Shown piece after piece: positions 28,009 through 34,636 of a stretch of 34,636 nucleotides of DNA. The stretch comes from an uncultured Bacteroidales bacterium (lineage in GTDB: Bacteria; Bacteroidota; Bacteroidia; Bacteroidales; Bacteroidaceae). The stretch is from positions 1 to 34,636 of the forward strand of contig CACZXN010000024.1 of the NCBI GenBank assembly GCA_902785075.1. Reading direction: 5' to 3'. Under the pieces are notes generated by a model, which saw only the letters and a list, made by a program, of their open reading frames with translations, did no database searches and had not been told where the DNA came from. The stretch's first letter is position 1. Every line of letters starts with the position of its first letter. Made by a program: the position numbers and the translations under genes.

Positions 28009-29178
28009 ATGAGAACCTTTTTACTCACATTCGTCTTATGTGCCATTAGTTGCACGTTTATTTCTGCACAGGGATTCCGTCGAGAGAACATGCCCGAAGG
28101 GTCCTACTCGCCAGTGACAAATATCAACCGTAACGGCTATCCCCGTGTGTTGGCCGACAACAGCGTCGTGTTCCGTGTGAATGCCCCTCAGGCACAGCAT
28201 GTGCAGATTGACCTTGGTGGTACCAAATACGACATGCAGAAAGGGGAGGGTGGTACTTGGATAGTGACCACGAAGCCCCAAGTGCCTGGATTCCACTACT
28301 ATTCACTTGTTGTCGATGGAGTGTCTGTTTCTGATCCTGCCAGTCAGACGTTCTATGGTTGCAGTCGTTGGTCGAGTGCCATTGAAATCAAAGAAACAGG
28401 TATGGACGACTTCGAGGTTCAGAATGTGCCACACGGACAGGTACGAACCGTCTATTACTATAGTAAAGTCGAAGAGGCATGGCGTCCGTTGATGGTCTAT
28501 ACTCCTGCCGACTACGATACGAACCGTGAACGTAACTATCCTGTTGTCTATATCCAGCATGGAGGAGGTGAGGACCATCGAGGATGGATGGAACAGGGGC
28601 GTACAGCTCAGATCATGGACAACCTCATTGCTCAGGGGAAGGCCGTCCCTATGATTGTGGTGAGTGCCAATAGTAATGTGCAGAGCCGCAATGGTGGTTT
28701 TGGTGGAGGATATAGCTGGGAAGGTATGCAGACGTTTCGCTCAGAAATCATCGAGAATGTCATCCCCTTTGTCGAGAAGACTTATCGTGTGAAGAAAGAC
28801 CGTAGGAGTCGTGCCATGTGTGGCCTCTCGATGGGTGGAGGTCAGTCCTTCTATATCGGTCTGCGCGACCCAGAGGTGTTTGCCAACGTAGGCGTGTTCT
28901 CTACGGGTATGTTTGGCGGTATTCAGGGGGCTTCGAACTTCGACCTCGAGAAAGAAGTGCCTGGCATACTGACGGCTACACAGAAATTCAATCAGCAGTT
29001 CGATGTGTTCTTCCTCAGTTGTGGAGAACAAGACCCTCGAATACAGCACACGCGTAATGTCGTGAAGAAGATGCGTGACGGCAAAGTGGAAGTCCGTTTC
29101 AATTCCTACCCAGGCGATCATGAGTGGCAAGTGTGGCGCAAGTCGTTACATGAGTTTGCACAATACCTGTTCAAATAA
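28009..29178 (+). CDS. Secreted CE1-type carbohydrate esterase with N-terminal Ig-like (CBM48/E-set) domain
   Basis: Signal peptide 1-20 (MRTFLLTFVLCAISCTFISA). The E-set/CBM48-like domain (about 45-130, VFRVNAPQAQHVQIDLGG) precedes an alpha/beta-hydrolase of the esterase D/feruloyl esterase group. The nucleophile elbow is GLSMGG with Ser274, the acid is probably Asp342 in CGEQDPR, and the His is 371 in PGDHEW. YIQHGGGED (181-189) forms the oxyanion region. Such two-domain enzymes remove feruloyl or acetyl groups from plant polysaccharides. It has no C-terminal sorting signal, so it is probably periplasmic. It heads a plus-strand run with DUF1294 and GH27. Confidence 0.92.
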   Translation: MRTFLLTFVLCAISCTFISAQGFRRENMPEGSYSPVTNINRNGYPRVLADNSVVFRVNAPQAQHVQIDLGGTKYDMQKGEGGTWIVTTKPQVPGFHYYSLVVDGVSVSDPASQTFYGCSRWSSAIEIKETGMDDFEVQNVPHGQVRTVYYYSKVEEAWRPLMVYTPADYDTNRERNYPVVYIQHGGGEDHRGWMEQGRTAQIMDNLIAQGKAVPMIVVSANSNVQSRNGGFGGGYSWEGMQTFRSEIIENVIPFVEKTYRVKKDRRSRAMCGLSMGGGQSFYIGLRDPEVFANVGVFSTGMFGGIQGASNFDLEKEVPGILTATQKFNQQFDVFFLSCGEQDPRIQHTRNVVKKMRDGKVEVRFNSYPGDHEWQVWRKSLHEFAQYLFK

Positions 29179-29187
29179 TCATGGCTT

Positions 29188-29496
29188 GTGGATAAACTGA
29201 TCATTCCTGCACTCATATCACTCCAACCCTTGGTGTTCATCTACTTGGCAGCCGTCAATCTGATTACCTTCTTCGTGTTTGGTATCGATAAGTGGAAGGC
29301 TCGTCGTTCCAAATGGCGCATCAGCGAGGTTACACTACTTGTATTGGCTGCACTTGGAGGAAGCATCGGAGCTTGGTTGGGTATGAGAGTCTGGCACCAC
29401 AAGACGAAGCATAAGAAGTTCAAATACGGCATTCCTCTTATTCTGGTAGTCCAGATTATCATTTTGATTTTGATTTTTTATAACATAAATAACTAA
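29188..29496 (+). CDS. DUF1294 membrane protein
   Basis: Small inner-membrane protein of unknown role, 102 residues from a GTG start. Family marks are FGIDKWKARRSKWRISEVTLL (32-52) and GGSIGAWLGMRVWHHKTKHKKF (57-78), flanked by hydrophobic segments (about 9-30, 48-66 and 80-98). The GTG at 29188 is 9 nt after the esterase stop. An ATG at 29181 opens a different frame with only four codons. Another in-frame GTG (29233) would give the family's more usual length of about 87, so the start is uncertain. It sits between two glycan enzymes but nothing links its function to them. Confidence 0.82.
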   Translation: MDKLIIPALISLQPLVFIYLAAVNLITFFVFGIDKWKARRSKWRISEVTLLVLAALGGSIGAWLGMRVWHHKTKHKKFKYGIPLILVVQIIILILIFYNINN

Positions 29497-29516
29497 ACGC
29501 AAAAAACTACTGAATT

Positions 29517-31103
29517 ATGAAAGCAAGATTGACTACCTTTTCCGGTTTTCTCGCGCTAATGCTCGGAGTGGTGATGAGTGTGAACGCACAACGCACACCT
29601 ACTATGGGCTGGAGTTCGTGGAACACTTTCGCGCTCAACATTAACGAGCAGCTGATTCGTCAGCAGGCCGATGCGATGCACAACACAGGACTGCAACAGG
29701 CAGGCTACCGATATGTGAATATTGACGACGGTTACTGGGATGGACGTGGTGAAGACGGACATCTCCGACTGAACACAAAACTCTTCCCTAATGGCATGCG
29801 TGCTTTGGTCGATTACATCCACTCTCTTGGACTGAAAGCAGGTATTTATAGCGATGCAGGCGACAACACTTGCGGTTCGGGCAACCGGCATGCGTGGGGT
29901 ATAGGAGTCGGATTTGCCGGTCACGAAGACCAAGACTGCCAACTCTATTTCCGCGACTGGGATTTCGATTTCATCAAAGTTGACTTCTGTGGTGGAAACC
30001 ACATGCGACTCGACGAGCGCGAGCAGTACACCAAGATCTCAAATGCCATCAAGAATTGCGGAAAGAAAGATATCGTCTATAACATATGTCGATGGGCTTA
30101 TCCCGGAACTTGGAGTGCTGATGTAGCCGACTCTTGGCGCACAACGGGCGACATCAACTCTTCTTGGCGTTCTGTCAGGGGAATCCTTGCAGAGAACCTC
30201 TATATGGCTGCCTACTGCCACGATGGTCACTACAACGATATGGATATGTTGGAGGTCGGACGTACTTTGTCGCAGATCGAGGACGAGACGCACTTCGGCA
30301 TGTGGTGCATCATGTCGTCACCTCTGCTTATCGGGTGCGATATGGCTAAGATACGTCCTGAATCGCTCAAGCTCATGTGCAACAAAGACCTTATCGCCCT
30401 GAATCAAGACCCTCTGCACTTGCAGGCTTACATAGCTGAAAAGCAGAACGAGTGCTTCGTCTTGGTGAAGGACATCAAGAAGCTGGGCGGAAAGGAACGT
30501 GCTATCGCTATCTACAACCCAAGCGATCAGGAGCAGACCATACAGCTCAATCCTAAATCCTTCGATCTCGGAGGAGCCATACAGTATGACGACTGCATTC
30601 AGCAGATTCCATATCTTTACGACCAGAATATCATCCCTATTCGCGTACCTGCTCACGGAACTAAGATTTATCGAGTAAAAGGTCAGAAGCGTTTGGAACG
30701 TACTCGCTATGAGGCTGAGACTGCTTGGCTCAGTCAGTATCAGGAGTTGCGCAACAATCAGTTTGCCCGCACAGCAATCTACGAACAAAAGGCAGAAGCT
30801 GAAGGGGGCTATATCGTTCGCTTCCTTGGCAACCGTGCAGAAAACGACCTGCAATGGCAGCATGTGAAAGCCTTTAAGGCAGGAAAACGTGTTATGACCA
30901 TCGGTTGTTTCACTTCAGAAGAACGTGAGATGGATGTCTATGTCAATGGTCAGTTTGTGCAGACCTTGAAGGTACCTGCCAGCAATGAGCGACAGACGGT
31001 GAAGGTGAATGTCACGTTGAAGAAAGGCGATAACGTCATCCGTATTGCTAATCCTCGCGGTTGGTGTCCCGATATCGATGGCATGACGCTCGCTCAGCTT
31101 TGA
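29517..31103 (+). CDS. Secreted GH27 alpha-galactosidase with C-terminal beta-sandwich
   Basis: Removes alpha-linked galactose, for example from galactomannan or raffinose-type sugars. Signal peptide 1-24 (ending SVNAQ). The GH27 barrel (26-300) has MGWSSWNTF (30-38), YVNIDDGYW (66-74), nucleophile Asp156 in KVDFCGG and acid/base Asp212 in TTGDI. The conserved disulfide-type cysteines Cys119, Cys141, Cys158 and Cys191 are present. An all-beta C-domain (about 300-390) is followed by a CBM35/CBM6-like module (about 392-528, starting RYEAETA and ending DIDGMTLAQL). It starts 20 nt after DUF1294 and ends at its own terminator. Confidence 0.94.
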   Translation: MKARLTTFSGFLALMLGVVMSVNAQRTPTMGWSSWNTFALNINEQLIRQQADAMHNTGLQQAGYRYVNIDDGYWDGRGEDGHLRLNTKLFPNGMRALVDYIHSLGLKAGIYSDAGDNTCGSGNRHAWGIGVGFAGHEDQDCQLYFRDWDFDFIKVDFCGGNHMRLDEREQYTKISNAIKNCGKKDIVYNICRWAYPGTWSADVADSWRTTGDINSSWRSVRGILAENLYMAAYCHDGHYNDMDMLEVGRTLSQIEDETHFGMWCIMSSPLLIGCDMAKIRPESLKLMCNKDLIALNQDPLHLQAYIAEKQNECFVLVKDIKKLGGKERAIAIYNPSDQEQTIQLNPKSFDLGGAIQYDDCIQQIPYLYDQNIIPIRVPAHGTKIYRVKGQKRLERTRYEAETAWLSQYQELRNNQFARTAIYEQKAEAEGGYIVRFLGNRAENDLQWQHVKAFKAGKRVMTIGCFTSEEREMDVYVNGQFVQTLKVPASNERQTVKVNVTLKKGDNVIRIANPRGWCPDIDGMTLAQL

Positions 31104-31123
31104 TTTGCGCTTTATAATTGATG

Positions 31124-31160
31124 AAGGGAATCGGTTTGTGCCGGTTCCCTTTATTCTTTA
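31124..31160 (+). terminator. GH27 terminator
   Basis: An 11-pair stem (31124-31134 with 31141-31151, one T-G) with a 6-nt loop is followed by TTATTCTTTA. It lies 21 nt after the stop codon. Confidence 0.85.
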
Positions 31161-31185
31161 GCGTTCGTGAACAGTTTGTTCCCCA

Positions 31186-31216
31186 AAAAGAAAATGCAGT
31201 CAGAACGACTGCATTT
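31186..31216 (-). terminator. Terminator of the second GH2 gene
   Basis: AAATGCAGTC (31192-31201) pairs perfectly with GACTGCATTT (31207-31216) around a 5-nt loop. On the minus strand it is followed by TCTTTTT. It lies 30 nt after the GH2 stop, facing the GH27 terminator. Confidence 0.88.
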
Positions 31217-31245
31217 ATTTGTGCTTACCCATTTTGTTCATTCAG

Positions 31246-34254
<3,009 letters not shown>

Positions 34255-34283
34255 CTATTTTCGTTTATCGTTGATTTCGAGGA

Positions 34284-34314
34284 CAAAGGTAATAAATAAT
34301 TGATAATTGACAAT
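34284..34314 (-). promoter_or_regulatory. Promoter of the second GH2 gene
   Basis: On the minus strand ATTG (34314-34311) and TACCTTTG (34291-34284) are 19 nt apart, an exact -7 with a near-consensus -33. The start should be near 34277, giving a short leader of about 23 nt. The -33 falls inside the heptad array 34298-34325. Confidence 0.7.
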
Positions 34315-34325
34315 TGGGAATTGAG
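34298..34325. repeat. Heptad array in front of the second GH2 promoter
   Basis: AATTGAT, AATTGAC, AATTGGG and AATTGAG follow in perfect 7-nt phase with an invariant AATTG core. Read on the minus strand, four heptads precede the -7 box by 6 nt, the same general layout as at dnaX and the CE1 esterase. Confidence 0.75.
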
Positions 34326-34473
34326 AAATAATGACAAATGTAGTGAAAAAAAGTCAAAAGTCTTAGATAGTTGATTGTTAGTAGCTTCAAGTATTGGGTT
34401 TCTGGGTTGAAGCCTTCGGTGTGTATCTTGAACTGCGCAATGTGCTCAAAGGCCTGGTAGGAAAAAAGTGTGA

Positions 34474-34633
34474 AGAGTCTCAGTCTCAAATCTCAGTTCG
34501 AAAAAATGGATACCCATCACATCGAAAAATCGTTCTTTTTCTTCTTGTAACTTATTGTTATATAATAAGTTATATATAATATATAATATATAATAAGGAA
34601 GAATGGGATACCTTAAAAAACAACTGAGACTCT
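34474..34633. repeat. 11-bp inverted repeat bracketing AT-rich DNA
   Basis: AGAGTCTCAGT at 34474-34484 and its exact reverse complement at 34623-34633 enclose 138 bp containing an A/T hairpin and a TATATAA run. It could be the ends of a small non-autonomous element, but the right side is cut by the window and no target duplication can be judged. Confidence 0.4.
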
Positions 34634-34636
34634 GAG

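Larger units (their letters stand above)
34255..34636. other. 382-bp terminal region without a convincing gene
   Basis: Besides the GH2 promoter and heptad array it contains an 11-bp inverted repeat, AGAGTCTCAGT (34474-34484) with its complement at 34623-34633. Inside that are a 9-bp-stem hairpin (34548-34556 with 34564-34572) and a TATATAA run with 7-nt period (about 34571-34595). Short frames on both strands (about 60-75 codons) have no recognisable features and are probably chance. Confidence 0.55.

Overview
The window looks like chromosomal DNA of a Bacteroidales bacterium, most likely a Prevotella-type member of the Prevotellaceae. Four things point there. Promoters carry the Bacteroidetes -7 box TAnnTTTG, and some also have a -33 TTTG, with little sign of Shine-Dalgarno sequences. 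Rho has a very long disordered insert. Two secreted proteins end in a YDLxGRKx...GxYIQNGKKxLVx C-terminal signal. Glycoside hydrolases are abundant.

Layout. 1-616: the tail of a phage-type Rha-like regulator, then about 400 bp without a convincing gene but with a row of four strong hairpins. 617-7242, plus strand: dnaX, a DivIC/FtsB-like septum protein, a small membrane protein, purB, an rluB-type pseudouridine synthase with a GGYNNNRQ-repeat arm, and asnS, closed by a terminator built into the end of asnS. 7301-9786, minus: a DUF3737 protein and a MATE exporter, separated by repeats. 9939-11589, plus: pepT and an S4-domain protein. 11622-12816, minus: rplY-pth. 13398-15503, minus: rho. 15774-16373, plus: engB (yihA). 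16726-19662, plus: a 978-aa secreted protein built from two copies of one module.

19800-27733 is an all-minus block: a Na/Pi cotransporter, a 1320-aa multidomain GH2 beta-galactosidase, manC and galE. 28009-31103, plus: a CE1-type esterase, a DUF1294 membrane protein and a GH27 alpha-galactosidase. These converge on a second GH2 beta-galactosidase (31246-34254, minus). The four secreted enzymes suggest attack on galactose-decorated, acylated plant or host glycans, with GalE and ManC feeding nucleotide-sugar metabolism. No SusC/SusD pair or sensor is present, so this is not a classical polysaccharide utilisation locus.

The most unusual signal lies between the genes. At least nine intergenic sites carry low-complexity arrays with a strict 7-nt (or 21 = 3x7-nt) period but different unit sequences. 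At dnaX and at the CE1 esterase, four heptads sit at an identical distance (10 nt) from the -7 box, so the array covers the expected -33 position. A third array has the same layout upstream of the second GH2. I know of no named Bacteroidetes element with this behaviour. Other points of interest are the four-hairpin row at 305-497, a G-rich repeat that supplies the end of the MATE gene, terminators that overlap stop codons (asnS, pth), and low-complexity arms on three nucleic-acid proteins (DnaX, RluB-like, Rho). No tRNA, rRNA, CRISPR array or intact insertion sequence was recognised.
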